Of a DNA stretch of 39,323 nt, positions 17,222 through 25,296 are shown one piece after another. A model generated the notes under the pieces. The model did not search any database. It was not told the DNA's origin and was given only the letters and a program-made list of their open reading frames with translations. Numbering within the stretch: position 1 is the stretch's first letter; every line of letters starts with the position of its first letter. Made by a program: the position numbers and the translations under genes. Source of the stretch: an uncultured Gammaproteobacteria bacterium (GTDB lineage: Bacteria > Pseudomonadota > Gammaproteobacteria > Pseudomonadales > Ketobacteraceae); contig CAJXZM010000045.1 of NCBI GenBank assembly GCA_913063125.1, positions 1-39,323 of the forward strand, given 5' to 3'.

Positions 17222-17347
17222 ATGGAATACGAAACGATAAATTTGAAGAACAAGCTCTCAAAATTTTCAGAGCTTTGGTCCCCTCGAGTGATTGCGGAGA
17301 TGAACGACTATCAATTTAAATTGGCCAAGGGGGACGTTTACCGCTGA
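17222..17347 (+). pseudogene. Cupin-domain gene truncated after 41 codons
   Basis: The frame encodes the typical first 35 residues of a family of small cupin proteins: YETINLKNKLSKFSELWSP, then V-I-A-E-M-N-D-Y-Q-F-K-L. It then runs into unrelated codons (AKGDVYR) and stops. Everything that makes a cupin, including the metal-binding H-x-H and the second beta motif, is missing, and no remainder was found in the next 150 bases. It is a 3'-deleted gene, probably from the same event that left the IS66 remnant. It starts 34 bases after the zinc-ribbon gene. Confidence 0.65.
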
Positions 17348-17370
17348 AAATGACATTTGGATATAAACCA

Positions 17371-17422
17371 AAAATCTAAAGGTCCGTTGTTGCGCATTAC
17401 ACGCTCGCCACAATAACGGACC
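17371..17422 (-). terminator. Strong hairpin, probable terminator of the MOSC gene
   Basis: Arms GGTCCGTTGTTG (17381-17392) and CAATAACGGACC (17411-17422) pair over 12 bases with one G-U. On the minus strand the stem is followed by TTTAGATTTTT, a usable U-rich tail, 73 bases past the stop of the MOSC gene. On the plus strand no T-run follows. Confidence 0.55.
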
Positions 17423-17494
17423 ATTAGAGGGTTATTACTCATCTATGGTCGTTCCGCAAGCCAACTATCATGATATTTTGAGACCACAGTCAGC

Positions 17495-18481
17495 TCACTT
17501 TAATTTATTTGAAACAAGATCACTCAACGTTAACGATGCACCCATCACCCTCTTTTTCAAGAAACGACGTACCGGCTCCATTTTCTGAGAAATTTTCATT
17601 GATGCAGGCTGATAAAACACAACACTATCACCTTTTTTCACAACACCCTCTTTGATAACCGTAGCATAAACGCCTAAATGTCGTTCCGTATTTTTAACCA
17701 ATGCCTTCACCACTGGAGCACTTTTTCCCAAACCAGGTTGAGGTTGTGCTGGCATAGAGCAACGTACTGTTCGTGTTTCAATTTTAATGCGCGTCTCACC
17801 GATAACAAGTATACCCCCAACCCAATTAAACTCAGCTAACCCTTGCTGATCATCTTCTGTTTCAATTAAAAAATTGGGTCGGAATCGTCGCGTATTAAAG
17901 TCACCATTGGCATCATGTTCCGCCATGGTATTCAATGAAGATGTTGTCAAAATATGCAATGGATAACAATCGTAATAACGACCCAGTGGTGTCGCAAACA
18001 CTGCAAGCTCCAACATCAGCTTTAACGATATAGAAGATATATCCGGCGTTGTTTCAGTACCAAATTGATTTCTCAAATCCTTTGATGTCGCCAATTCTTT
18101 TAAACGGTAGTGTTTTAAATTCCACGTTGACTGTAATGGCCACACACTAACGGGTCGCTTTAAATACGTGGAAAGTTGCTCTTCACACTCAGCATCACCC
18201 GCCTTTAACATCTCGCCATTGGGTGTAGCAATAGTTACTTCGGGGACCCCACCTTTCACCGGTTCATTAACGTAGGTAGCTTGACAGTGAAGTAATTTAG
18301 GGATTTTTCTTACACCACGAATTTCATCGGCATCGTTATCCTTAATCGCCCAACCTCGATCACCGACAACTCCCTGTTTAGTGACATCGCACTGCGTTAC
18401 TTGCTCTCCTTGCATTGATTTTACAGGGTATCGCCACACTTCTTTAACAGAGCCAACAAGTTTTCCATTTTTCATATACAT
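17495..18481 (-). CDS. MOSC domain protein with N-terminal beta barrel (YcbX-like)
   Basis: The 328-residue product has the MOSC_N beta-barrel domain (about residues 8-120; V-W-R-Y-P-V-K-S-M-Q-G-E and G-D-R-G-W-A). The MOSC domain follows (about 150-290), with F-R-P-N-F-L-I-E and the conserved cysteine near residue 239 in RTVRCSMPAQ. MOSC proteins bind a persulfide sulfur on that cysteine and work with the molybdenum cofactor. YcbX-type members detoxify N-hydroxylated bases. The gene ends in a charged tail. GGGATGAG lies upstream of the start; ATG six bases further in (MKNGKLVG) is equally possible. It appears to be monocistronic, with the hairpin at 17371-17422 as a terminator. Confidence 0.87.
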   Translation of the reverse strand: MYMKNGKLVGSVKEVWRYPVKSMQGEQVTQCDVTKQGVVGDRGWAIKDNDADEIRGVRKIPKLLHCQATYVNEPVKGGVPEVTIATPNGEMLKAGDAECEEQLSTYLKRPVSVWPLQSTWNLKHYRLKELATSKDLRNQFGTETTPDISSISLKLMLELAVFATPLGRYYDCYPLHILTTSSLNTMAEHDANGDFNTRRFRPNFLIETEDDQQGLAEFNWVGGILVIGETRIKIETRTVRCSMPAQPQPGLGKSAPVVKALVKNTERHLGVYATVIKEGVVKKGDSVVFYQPASMKISQKMEPVRRFLKKRVMGASLTLSDLVSNKLK

Positions 18482-18629
18482 CTCATCCCTACATCATGTT
18501 CAAACACTTATCGCGATCAACAAAACCGATCTTGGATACTACCACTCTTTCCTCAGGCAATAATATTGCTACCGTCGTCAAAAAACGCTATTTGTCCTCC
18601 CTTATCCTTTAACGTCATACACCTTAACA

Positions 18630-18986
18630 TTATGCCGTTATTTCCGACTGAACCCTCTTAGGCAAACGACTAAGTGACTTTTTGTATGACCAATCGATAA
18701 GTTCCTTTAGGTAGTCACTATCGAAGGCATTAACGTTCACAATGGTAACCCAATGAAACCGAGCCATATAGCGAGCAGGTTTAACACCAGGCATATCCGT
18801 TAACTCTAGAAACCTTTCTGGTGTAACTCTGAAACTAAAACGCCATCTTTCCGGCTCGCTCGTTTTAAAATAGGTGAATTTTTTGTCTCCCACAGAAAAG
18901 GATAGAAGGTTTGACGGATGCCCACTTTCTCGCTCCGTTACGCCTGGAAATGACAGACAAAATTTCTTAACTTGATTGATATTCAT
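18630..18986 (-). CDS. MmcQ/YjbR family protein
   Basis: At 118 residues the protein is full length for the family. It opens with the usual short helix and C-L-S-F-P-G-V-T-E-R. Strands FSVGDKKFTYF and RFSFRVTPERF follow, then ARFHWVTIVNV and a C-terminal helix L-K-E-L-I-D-W-S-Y-K-K-S. These proteins have a double-wing fold sometimes described as DNA-binding. No precise cellular role is established. The gene lies 78 bases downstream of the LysR-type regulator in the same direction and might be cotranscribed with it. Confidence 0.85.
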   Translation of the reverse strand: MNINQVKKFCLSFPGVTERESGHPSNLLSFSVGDKKFTYFKTSEPERWRFSFRVTPERFLELTDMPGVKPARYMARFHWVTIVNVNAFDSDYLKELIDWSYKKSLSRLPKRVQSEITA

Positions 18987-19064
18987 AAACCCTGATATCC
19001 AAATCTCACTCGTTGGTAAAACCTGCTTAATATAACGCTCTCATCACCTCTCTCATCATCTCTC

Positions 19065-19958
19065 TCACCATGTAGCTTCCGCCAACCTTTGTGCCAATGC
19101 CTGCAATGCCTTTCCTTTATTGCTGATCTTCCAAGCAATAAAGTTGTCATTCGCAGGAGCTCCCAAATTCAATACCACTAAACGACCTTCATCCAAATAT
19201 CGCTGTATACGAAATTTCGGTATATGGCCCAACCCTAAACCTGCTAATTGCGCTTCAATTTTCTGATCCATTGTTTGCACGTAAATGATTTTTTTCCCCA
19301 TCGAAAAACCTGCGTTTCTCGTCACATCAACCAGCGCTGTATCATGAGTCACGACCGTACGCGTCATTGGTATGGCCTCCTTTAATGCTTCTGGGTCATT
19401 GGCCAATTTCGCTAACGGATGATCAGAGGCGATAACGGGCACCATTTCACTTGGGTTAATAGATACGGCACGAAAACCTTTTTGTAAAGGAACGGGGCCT
19501 GGCGCTCCAACAAGAAGATCAACGCGATCATGCTCTAACGCTTCCCAACCACCACTGAGCACACTTTCACAAACATCAATCTCCATTGCCTCATGTTCTG
19601 CCAGGAAGTCGCCCAATACCTTAAAAAACACCGAATGATCCAGCGTTGATTCTGCCGCGATTCGAATCTTGGGCTCCCATCCCGTCGCTAGTTCTTTCGC
19701 TTTATCGGCCAGCAATATCGTCGATTCGAGAATTTTTCGCCCTTCATTCAAGATCAAACGCCCAGCGGGGGTTAACACCGATCGACGCCCCTGACGCTGA
19801 AAGACAGAGATATCCAGTTGCTCCTCAAGCTTCTGTATACCGTACGACAAGGCAGATGTCGCTTTATTCAGATCTTCCGCCGCTTTTGCGAAGCTACCTC
19901 GCCGATCAATAGCATCAAGTATCTCCAACACCTCGATATTCATGGGGTTAACGGGCAT
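19065..19958 (-). CDS. yhaJ: LysR-type regulator, YhaJ-like
   Basis: A 297-residue LysR regulator. The winged helix-turn-helix covers about residues 5-64 (EVLEILDAIDRRGSFAKAAE, then S-A-L-S-Y-G-I-Q-K-L-E-E-Q-L). A substrate-binding domain fills residues 90-297. The HTH and the A-x-x-L-A-x-G-W-E-P linker closely follow E. coli YhaJ. YhaJ activates yqjF and responds to aromatic breakdown products. The start chosen is ATG 19958, seven bases after GAGGTG; a longer frame from TTG 19970 would overlap that ribosome site. It is divergent from the DoxX/YqjF-like and YqjG-like genes, as expected of a LysR protein controlling its neighbours. Target and ligand are inferred by homology. Confidence 0.85.
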   Translation of the reverse strand: MPVNPMNIEVLEILDAIDRRGSFAKAAEDLNKATSALSYGIQKLEEQLDISVFQRQGRRSVLTPAGRLILNEGRKILESTILLADKAKELATGWEPKIRIAAESTLDHSVFFKVLGDFLAEHEAMEIDVCESVLSGGWEALEHDRVDLLVGAPGPVPLQKGFRAVSINPSEMVPVIASDHPLAKLANDPEALKEAIPMTRTVVTHDTALVDVTRNAGFSMGKKIIYVQTMDQKIEAQLAGLGLGHIPKFRIQRYLDEGRLVVLNLGAPANDNFIAWKISNKGKALQALAQRLAEATW

Positions 19959-19978
19959 TTCACACCTCAAATAATTGT

Positions 19979-20001
19979 TCTAATAATTAGATCATTCTAA
20001 T
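19979..20001. promoter_or_regulatory. Candidate LysR operator (three hexamer half-sites)
   Basis: TCTAATAATTAGA at 19979-19991 is a perfect inverted repeat with a one-base centre. Its right arm ATTAGA also pairs with a further TCTAAT at 19996-20001 across four bases. The resulting order TCTAAT-N-ATTAGA-N4-TCTAAT lies 21 bases upstream of the regulator start and about 110 bases upstream of the DoxX gene. T-N11-A type sites in divergent promoters are typical of LysR proteins. Binding has not been shown. Confidence 0.6.
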
Positions 20002-20108
20002 CATATATTGCCCCTTATTCAAATTATCACAGCCATTACAATGGTCTTAATCGCAACACAGTCATCAACAAACATCATAAAAACCAATCACCACTAGAGG
20101 AAACCACC

Positions 20109-20573
20109 ATGAAAGCACTATTCGACAAAATCATTAAAAGTGGCATTTTTGCAACGTCGCCAGGATTTGACACCTTACCGGTAAGACTTGCTGTCGGCTT
20201 TATCTTTACGGCCCACGGTGCACAAAAGCTATTTGGCTGGTTTGGTGGTTATGGCTTAGAAGGCACAGCAGGTTGGATGGCCTCCATAGGGCTTGAACCT
20301 GGCCTGCCACTTGCTCTTTTAGCCGGTAGCGCTGAGTTTTTTGGTGGTCTGCTCCTCATATTGGGTTTCTTGGTACGCCCTGCTGCACTTGCACTTGCGA
20401 TCACTATGGTCGTTGCCATCATGACGGTACACATTAGTAACGGTCTGTTCATGAGTAACGGCGGTTACGAGTTTGGCTTGGCGTTACTGGTTGTGAGCAT
20501 TGGCCTTGTTATTCGAGGAGCGGGTAGTTTGAGTGCTGATTATTCATTACATACTGCTCAAACCTCCAAATAG
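20109..20573 (+). CDS. yqjF: DoxX family membrane protein (YqjF-like)
   Basis: A 154-residue integral membrane protein with four predicted helices, at about residues 21-38, 56-77, 82-103 and 117-140. It carries the DoxX signature around residues 24-42 (AVGFIFTAHGAQKLFGWFG) and G-S-A-E-F-F-G-G-L-L-L-I-L-G. DoxX/YqjF proteins are inner-membrane components of quinone and redox defence. In E. coli yqjF is induced through YhaJ by nitroaromatic breakdown products. Here the gene follows AGAGGAAACC, a good ribosome site. It is divergent from the YhaJ-like regulator and lies 29 bases before the YqjG-like gene, so an operon is likely. Confidence 0.9.
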   Translation: MKALFDKIIKSGIFATSPGFDTLPVRLAVGFIFTAHGAQKLFGWFGGYGLEGTAGWMASIGLEPGLPLALLAGSAEFFGGLLLILGFLVRPAALALAITMVVAIMTVHISNGLFMSNGGYEFGLALLVVSIGLVIRGAGSLSADYSLHTAQTSK

Positions 20574-20602
20574 ATTGATAACGCACTAGCGGAATAAAGA
20601 TT

Positions 20603-21553
20603 ATGGGTTTATTACAAAATGGCCAATGGGTTGACCAATGGTACGACACCAAGAGCAACAAAGGCGAATACCGCCGTCAAGACAGCCGCTTCAGACACTG
20701 GATCACCGCAAATGAAGAAGCAGGTCCAAATGGCGAACGTGGGTTCAAGGCAGAAAAAGGGCGTTATCACCTTTACGTATCCCTCGCCTGCCCCTGGGCT
20801 CATCGCACACTAATATTCAGAAAGCTAAAACAGCTAGAAGACTACATCGATGTCACCATTGTAGACGCTGTTATGTTAGAAAACGGCTGGCAAATGTCGG
20901 ATCCATTGTATAACTTGGACTTTTTATACCAACTGTATTTAAAGGCCGATAACAATTACGAAGGTAGAGTGACCGTCCCTGTACTTTGGGACAAAAAAAC
21001 AGAAACTATTGTTAGCAATGAGTCATCCGAAATCATCCGAATGTTTAATGATGGATTTAATCATTTAACCGGAAATACTACTGATTATTATCCAGATTCA
21101 TTACAAAGTAACATTGAATCGTTAAACGATCGTATCTATGAAACCGTCAATAACGGCGTTTACCGCGCAGGATTTGCAACAACACAAGTAGCCTATGAAA
21201 AAGCCTACTATGCGTTGTTTGATTCTTTGGGGTGGATAGAAGGCATCTTATCGCAACACCGATATTTAGCGGGAGAACAGATTACTGAAGCAGACTGGCG
21301 CTTGTTTACGACATTAATTCGTTTTGATGCGGTATATTTTGGTCATTTCAAATGTAACCATCAAGCATTAAAAGATTACCCAAATATTAGCAATTATATT
21401 CGAGAGTTATACCAATTCCCAGGAGTGGCCGATACGGTGAACCTTGAGCATATAAAAACACATTATTATGCCAGCCACCTCTCCATTAACCCCACGGGCG
21501 TTGTTCCTTTAGGGCCAGAACAAGATTTTGCAGCACCACATAATCGGGGGTAA
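20603..21553 (+). CDS. yqjG: Glutathionyl-hydroquinone reductase (YqjG-like, Xi-class GST)
   Basis: A full-length 316-residue protein of the Xi-class glutathione transferases, which use glutathione to reduce glutathionyl-hydroquinones. The N-terminal thioredoxin fold has the family motif LACPWAHRTLIFRKL with catalytic Cys63, the same number as in E. coli YqjG. The helical C-terminal domain includes N-N-G-V-Y-R-A-G-F-A-T-T-Q and E-A-D-W-R-L-F-T-T-L-I-R-F-D, and the end carries the H-Y-Y-A-S-H and N-P-x-G-x-V-P-x-G-P segments. The protein is cytoplasmic. Cotranscription with the DoxX gene fits a quinone-detoxification unit under the YhaJ-like regulator. Confidence 0.95.
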   Translation: MGLLQNGQWVDQWYDTKSNKGEYRRQDSRFRHWITANEEAGPNGERGFKAEKGRYHLYVSLACPWAHRTLIFRKLKQLEDYIDVTIVDAVMLENGWQMSDPLYNLDFLYQLYLKADNNYEGRVTVPVLWDKKTETIVSNESSEIIRMFNDGFNHLTGNTTDYYPDSLQSNIESLNDRIYETVNNGVYRAGFATTQVAYEKAYYALFDSLGWIEGILSQHRYLAGEQITEADWRLFTTLIRFDAVYFGHFKCNHQALKDYPNISNYIRELYQFPGVADTVNLEHIKTHYYASHLSINPTGVVPLGPEQDFAAPHNRG

Positions 21554-21566
21554 TTATCACTCGGAT

Positions 21567-21605
21567 AAAATGGGTAAGCAATCGACTAAATAGATTGCTT
21601 ACCCA
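21567..21605 (-). terminator. Convergent rho-independent terminator of the chemosensory operon
   Basis: Arms TGGGTAAGCAATC (21571-21583) and GATTGCTTACCCA (21593-21605) pair perfectly over 13 bases around a nine-base loop. On the minus strand the stem is followed by TTTTATCC, six bases past the hybrid-kinase stop codon. On the plus strand it follows the YqjG-like gene but lacks a T-run, so it works best for the minus-strand operon. Confidence 0.85.
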
Positions 21606-21610
21606 AAGCA

Positions 21611-24007
21611 CTAATTAGAAAGCACCGTTTTCATCTTTTCTATTAGAATATCGATGTTAATCGGTTTCGCGATAAAATCGTTCGCCCCCAGCCCTTTACA
21701 TCGCTCTTCTTCATTATTCTTGTCATTAGCAGTGACGGCGATAATGGGAATATCGCTCCAAAGTTCATCTTCGCGAATTTGTTTAATCGCCTCAAAACCA
21801 TCCATGACAGGCATCATCATATCCATCAAAACAATATCAGGATTAGCATTGGCCTTTAATTTGTCTATCGCCTCTTGGCCGTGTTGAGCAATCACAAAAT
21901 CAAAATCGAACTGTTCCAAGGCAGACATCATGGTGAATACGTTGCGTGCATCATCCTCAACCAATAGTATTGTTTTCTTGCATAACTGTTGATTATTGTT
22001 AATGGTATCTAACGTAGGTTTAGCAATGCTATTACTGCGTTCTTGAGTACTATGTACCGCAGGACGACTATGCATCACAGCGCGACCATCTACCGCAGGG
22101 AAAGGTACAGGAGCATCGGCCACCGGCGCATCCAACGGTGTAGCAAAGTTCGGCGATGGAACCTTAAGATGCATAGGAAAATCGATAGCAAAGCAGCTAC
22201 CGCTACCTAGTGTTGACTCCACATGAATTCTCCCTCCTAATAACCGAATCATATTTCGGGAGATATTTAACCCCAACCCAGTCCCCCCAAAACGGCGACT
22301 GGTTGAGTTATCTTCCTGTTGAAAAGCTTCAAATATAATTTGTAAATTCTCCGGTTTTATACCCATACCGGTATCAGAAACACTGAGCCTAAGGGTCTCT
22401 GAATTTAACATTTTAACATCAATATCAACCTTACCTTCTTGAGTAAACTTAACGGCGTTAGAGACAAGGTTTCGTATTATCTGACCCAATCGCGTTTCGT
22501 CAGTTTGAATCGTAACAGGTATGGAATTTTCAACTGTTGTCGTCAACGTGAGGCCTTTAGCATCTGTCAAAGGGGTTAGCTGACCGGATAAAAGTTTAAG
22601 GGTGTTGCGTAATTCGAATGGGCGAACCTCTATGCTTATTTTACCTGCCTCCACCTTAGCCAAATCTAAGATATCATCAATCAAGGTTAATAGATCGTCA
22701 CCGCTACGATTAATGATTTGGGCAGATTCAATTTGTCGCGGTGACATATTCTCATTTTTCTTTTCCGCTAACATTTTGGATAATACAATGATGGAGTTCA
22801 ATGGTGAACGAAGCTCATGGGTCATATTTGATAAAAAATCACTCTTGGCTTGGTTCGCTGTTTCTGCGACCTCTTTGGCAAGTTGGATGTCTTTTTCCGC
22901 CTGCTTCATTAACGTAATATCTTGGGTAACAATAATTTCCTCTTGAGCAGAATACTGGTGGTGCTGAACAACAAAATAGCGCGTATTGCCCCTCTGGTCT
23001 TGTATTTTCAACGGACATTCAAAACTTGCTTCTGCCTCAAACAGCTGTAGTGTTCCCACATCTTTTTCAAGGCATTTCATAATGGGATTCTCTGCAGTCA
23101 ACTCTTTCCCACGACGACGTAAAATCCCAAAACCAAAGGCCTGGGTCGCCCATACCAACAAGTCCAGTTGTAAAACAACCCGCTTAGAGCGAATCACTTG
23201 CATGATGGCATTAATCCGCATCAAAAAAAGATGGGCAGGATCATCTTTAAATAATAAATCCAGCGCACCCACTTCTAAGGCTATTTCCGTCACTTCTTTT
23301 CGCTGGGAAAACATCACCATGGCGAAATCAACACTCTGATCACTATTCAATGCTTTACACAATTCATCACCGTTACCATCGGGCATATAGAAATCAATAA
23401 TGGCTAACACAGGACTCTCTTGATGAGCCAATTTAAGCGCATCGTTGTACCCAGACGCTTCAACGACACAGTATCCTGCCTCCCTCAATAAACTGGAGTA
23501 GCGTACACGTACGGTAGCGGAATCATCTACAAGAAGAATACATTCATTACGTCGCTCCTCTATCGCTGCCGCATCCACTTCCTTAGGCGCTGTGACCACC
23601 GTTTTTTGTTCAACGGTGGCTATAAATTTCTCCATTCGTTGAGGCAGTAAATTCAGTTCATCTTTTAGTTGAATATCCGTATGAGGACGTGCAACAACCA
23701 GCTCCCATGCCGCTTCATCGGGCCTTTCGGTGAAAATCATAATCGCGATACTTGAGAAACGGCGATCTGCTTTGATTTTACGTAGCAAACTCTCGCCACT
23801 CATTGAAGGTAAAACCCAATCCAATAAAATAGCAGAATACGGCCTGCACTCTAGGCTCTGCTCCAACAAATCCCAAGCACTTTCTGCACTAACCGCAGGG
23901 TCGCATTCTAAACCCCGCTGAATTAATTTGTCGATACAGACGGCTCGCATGGTGGCACTGTCTTCTACAACGAGAACACGATGTACCTCAGTATTCGGGG
24001 GGGTCAT
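21611..24007 (-). CDS. Hybrid sensor kinase, REC-REC-PAS-HisKA-HATPase-REC
   Basis: A 798-residue soluble kinase with no membrane segment. Domains: receiver 1 (about 10-130, phospho-Asp D63 in ILLDWVLPSMSG); receiver 2 (about 152-270, IIDFYMPDGNG); a PAS-like domain (about 275-365); HisKA with H-E-L-R-S-P-L-N near 396; HATPase with N-box NLVSNAVKF, D-T-G-M-G-I-K and GTGLGLNIS; a low-complexity linker; and receiver 3 (about 680-798, IVLMDMMMPVMDG near 727). It is the last gene of the operon, overlapping the CheR stop by four bases. It may be phosphorylated by, or report to, the CheA-like kinase and add a second output. Similar kinases accompany the Che3 system of Rhodospirillum centenum (CheS3); equivalence is inference. 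Confidence 0.93.
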   Translation of the reverse strand: MTPPNTEVHRVLVVEDSATMRAVCIDKLIQRGLECDPAVSAESAWDLLEQSLECRPYSAILLDWVLPSMSGESLLRKIKADRRFSSIAIMIFTERPDEAAWELVVARPHTDIQLKDELNLLPQRMEKFIATVEQKTVVTAPKEVDAAAIEERRNECILLVDDSATVRVRYSSLLREAGYCVVEASGYNDALKLAHQESPVLAIIDFYMPDGNGDELCKALNSDQSVDFAMVMFSQRKEVTEIALEVGALDLLFKDDPAHLFLMRINAIMQVIRSKRVVLQLDLLVWATQAFGFGILRRRGKELTAENPIMKCLEKDVGTLQLFEAEASFECPLKIQDQRGNTRYFVVQHHQYSAQEEIIVTQDITLMKQAEKDIQLAKEVAETANQAKSDFLSNMTHELRSPLNSIIVLSKMLAEKKNENMSPRQIESAQIINRSGDDLLTLIDDILDLAKVEAGKISIEVRPFELRNTLKLLSGQLTPLTDAKGLTLTTTVENSIPVTIQTDETRLGQIIRNLVSNAVKFTQEGKVDIDVKMLNSETLRLSVSDTGMGIKPENLQIIFEAFQQEDNSTSRRFGGTGLGLNISRNMIRLLGGRIHVESTLGSGSCFAIDFPMHLKVPSPNFATPLDAPVADAPVPFPAVDGRAVMHSRPAVHSTQERSNSIAKPTLDTINNNQQLCKKTILLVEDDARNVFTMMSALEQFDFDFVIAQHGQEAIDKLKANANPDIVLMDMMMPVMDGFEAIKQIREDELWSDIPIIAVTANDKNNEEERCKGLGANDFIAKPINIDILIEKMKTVLSN

Positions 24008-25296
24008 CGCTCATCCTCCTGATGATAGATCTTTCCCAATGGGTGTTGTGGATAAAGGGAAAGTACTTTGCTGAGTTCTTGTTGCGCAGCATCGCGTAGC
24101 CCTTTGGACCGTAAACCTAATGCTAATATAGCGTGCAGATCCGCTTGTTCCTTTTTCGAAAGCGAATTTATTGCTGCCTTTTTATCGTTTTCAACCAACG
24201 CTTGCTCAGCGGTTTCCATCGCGTGTAAATCTTGCCCTTGATTGGCATACAATTGACCAAGTGCGTAAAGAGCCTTTAGCGCATCAGATGGGAACTCAGT
24301 CTGAAATCGTTGGTATAACGAGATGGCTTTCGAGTAATGCTTATCATCCGCAGCAGCCTTGGCTTGACGTAATAGCTCCGCCTTTTTATCGTTGGTCGAT
24401 TGCGGTGGTTCCCACCTTGGCATAGGTTGTTTTGATATAGATTGTTTTGATATAGATTGTCTTGATATAGATGATGGCTTGGCTTTCAAACCATGGTTTT
24501 TTTTCTTTGATTCAGTGACAATCTCTTTATGGCGAAATACAAAAAAATCACCCAATACCTGCGACGCGAAGACCTCTCTGCAACGCGGTGCCTCTGTACT
24601 ATCGACAATCATCCAACCGTCCGGTGAAAGGTGCTTTCTTAGTATATTTAACGCATCTCTCGTATGCGCTTCATCAAGATAAATCAACAGATTATTGAAA
24701 AAAATCACATCAAATGATGCGCTAACTTTATCCAGACCATTGAAAATATTATGAGCATAAAATTCAACAGACCGCCGTATTCGATCACTAAGTTGATACC
24801 GTTTATCGCCAATCGCGGTAAAGTATCGCTGTTGATATTCTGCGCTTGTTCGTCGAAAATCATATTCTGTATAAATACCGCTTTGTGCTTTTTGAATGCA
24901 TTGTGTTGATATATCAACACCGAAGATACGAATATTATCAAGATTAACGCCATTGCTTTGCGATAACATCGCAAAACTAAAAGCCTCTTCCCCTGCTGCA
25001 CAAGGTAAGCTAAGGATGCGAGGTGTCTTTCCTTTTTTAATCATCGGTTGGACAACGTCATTAATCACACAAGTCATTTGTGATTGATAACGAAAGAAAA
25101 AGGATTCATTAGTAACCACACGTTCAATAAAAGGCGCGGGGGCGATTTGGTTGGACAACAGGCCTTGAGTTAATTCCTCAGTTGTCACTCCCATATGGTA
25201 AGCCGTTTCAACTAAGGCTTGTTGGATATTACCTTGAGTTTCAGGAGTCACCACAAAACCTATTTCACTATTAATCCAGCGGTAAAGGGCTGACAT
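24004..25296 (-). CDS. cheR: CheR-type protein methyltransferase with C-terminal TPR (WspC-like)
   Basis: A 430-residue S-adenosylmethionine-dependent methyltransferase that would methylate glutamates of the operon's receptor. The CheR N-terminal helices are followed by V-V-T-N-E-S-F-F-F-R, the SAM-binding loop LSLPCAAGEEAFSFAM (about 96-111), a G-V-D-I-S acidic loop and F-D-V-I-F-F-N-N-L-L-I-Y (the usual R-N is N-N). After residue 270 a linker with three QSISK-like repeats leads to about three TPR helix pairs (about 300-430), as in WspC and FrzF. TPR-bearing CheR enzymes are typical of non-flagellar chemosensory arrays. The start ATG shares one base with the CheB stop (TAATG) and has a strong GGAGGGAGG site, so coupling is likely. 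Confidence 0.94.
   Translation of the reverse strand: MSALYRWINSEIGFVVTPETQGNIQQALVETAYHMGVTTEELTQGLLSNQIAPAPFIERVVTNESFFFRYQSQMTCVINDVVQPMIKKGKTPRILSLPCAAGEEAFSFAMLSQSNGVNLDNIRIFGVDISTQCIQKAQSGIYTEYDFRRTSAEYQQRYFTAIGDKRYQLSDRIRRSVEFYAHNIFNGLDKVSASFDVIFFNNLLIYLDEAHTRDALNILRKHLSPDGWMIVDSTEAPRCREVFASQVLGDFFVFRHKEIVTESKKKNHGLKAKPSSISRQSISKQSISKQPMPRWEPPQSTNDKKAELLRQAKAAADDKHYSKAISLYQRFQTEFPSDALKALYALGQLYANQGQDLHAMETAEQALVENDKKAAINSLSKKEQADLHAILALGLRSKGLRDAAQQELSKVLSLYPQHPLGKIYHQEDER
24431..24475 (-). repeat. 15-bp tandem repeat in the CheR linker
   Basis: Three copies of TTTGATATAGATTGT-like 15-mers (plus-strand reading; the first two are identical, the third has three to four changes) lie between the methyltransferase and TPR parts. 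They encode repeated Q/R-S-I-S-K/R blocks. Being a multiple of three, gain or loss of a unit changes linker length without breaking the frame. Confidence 0.85.
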
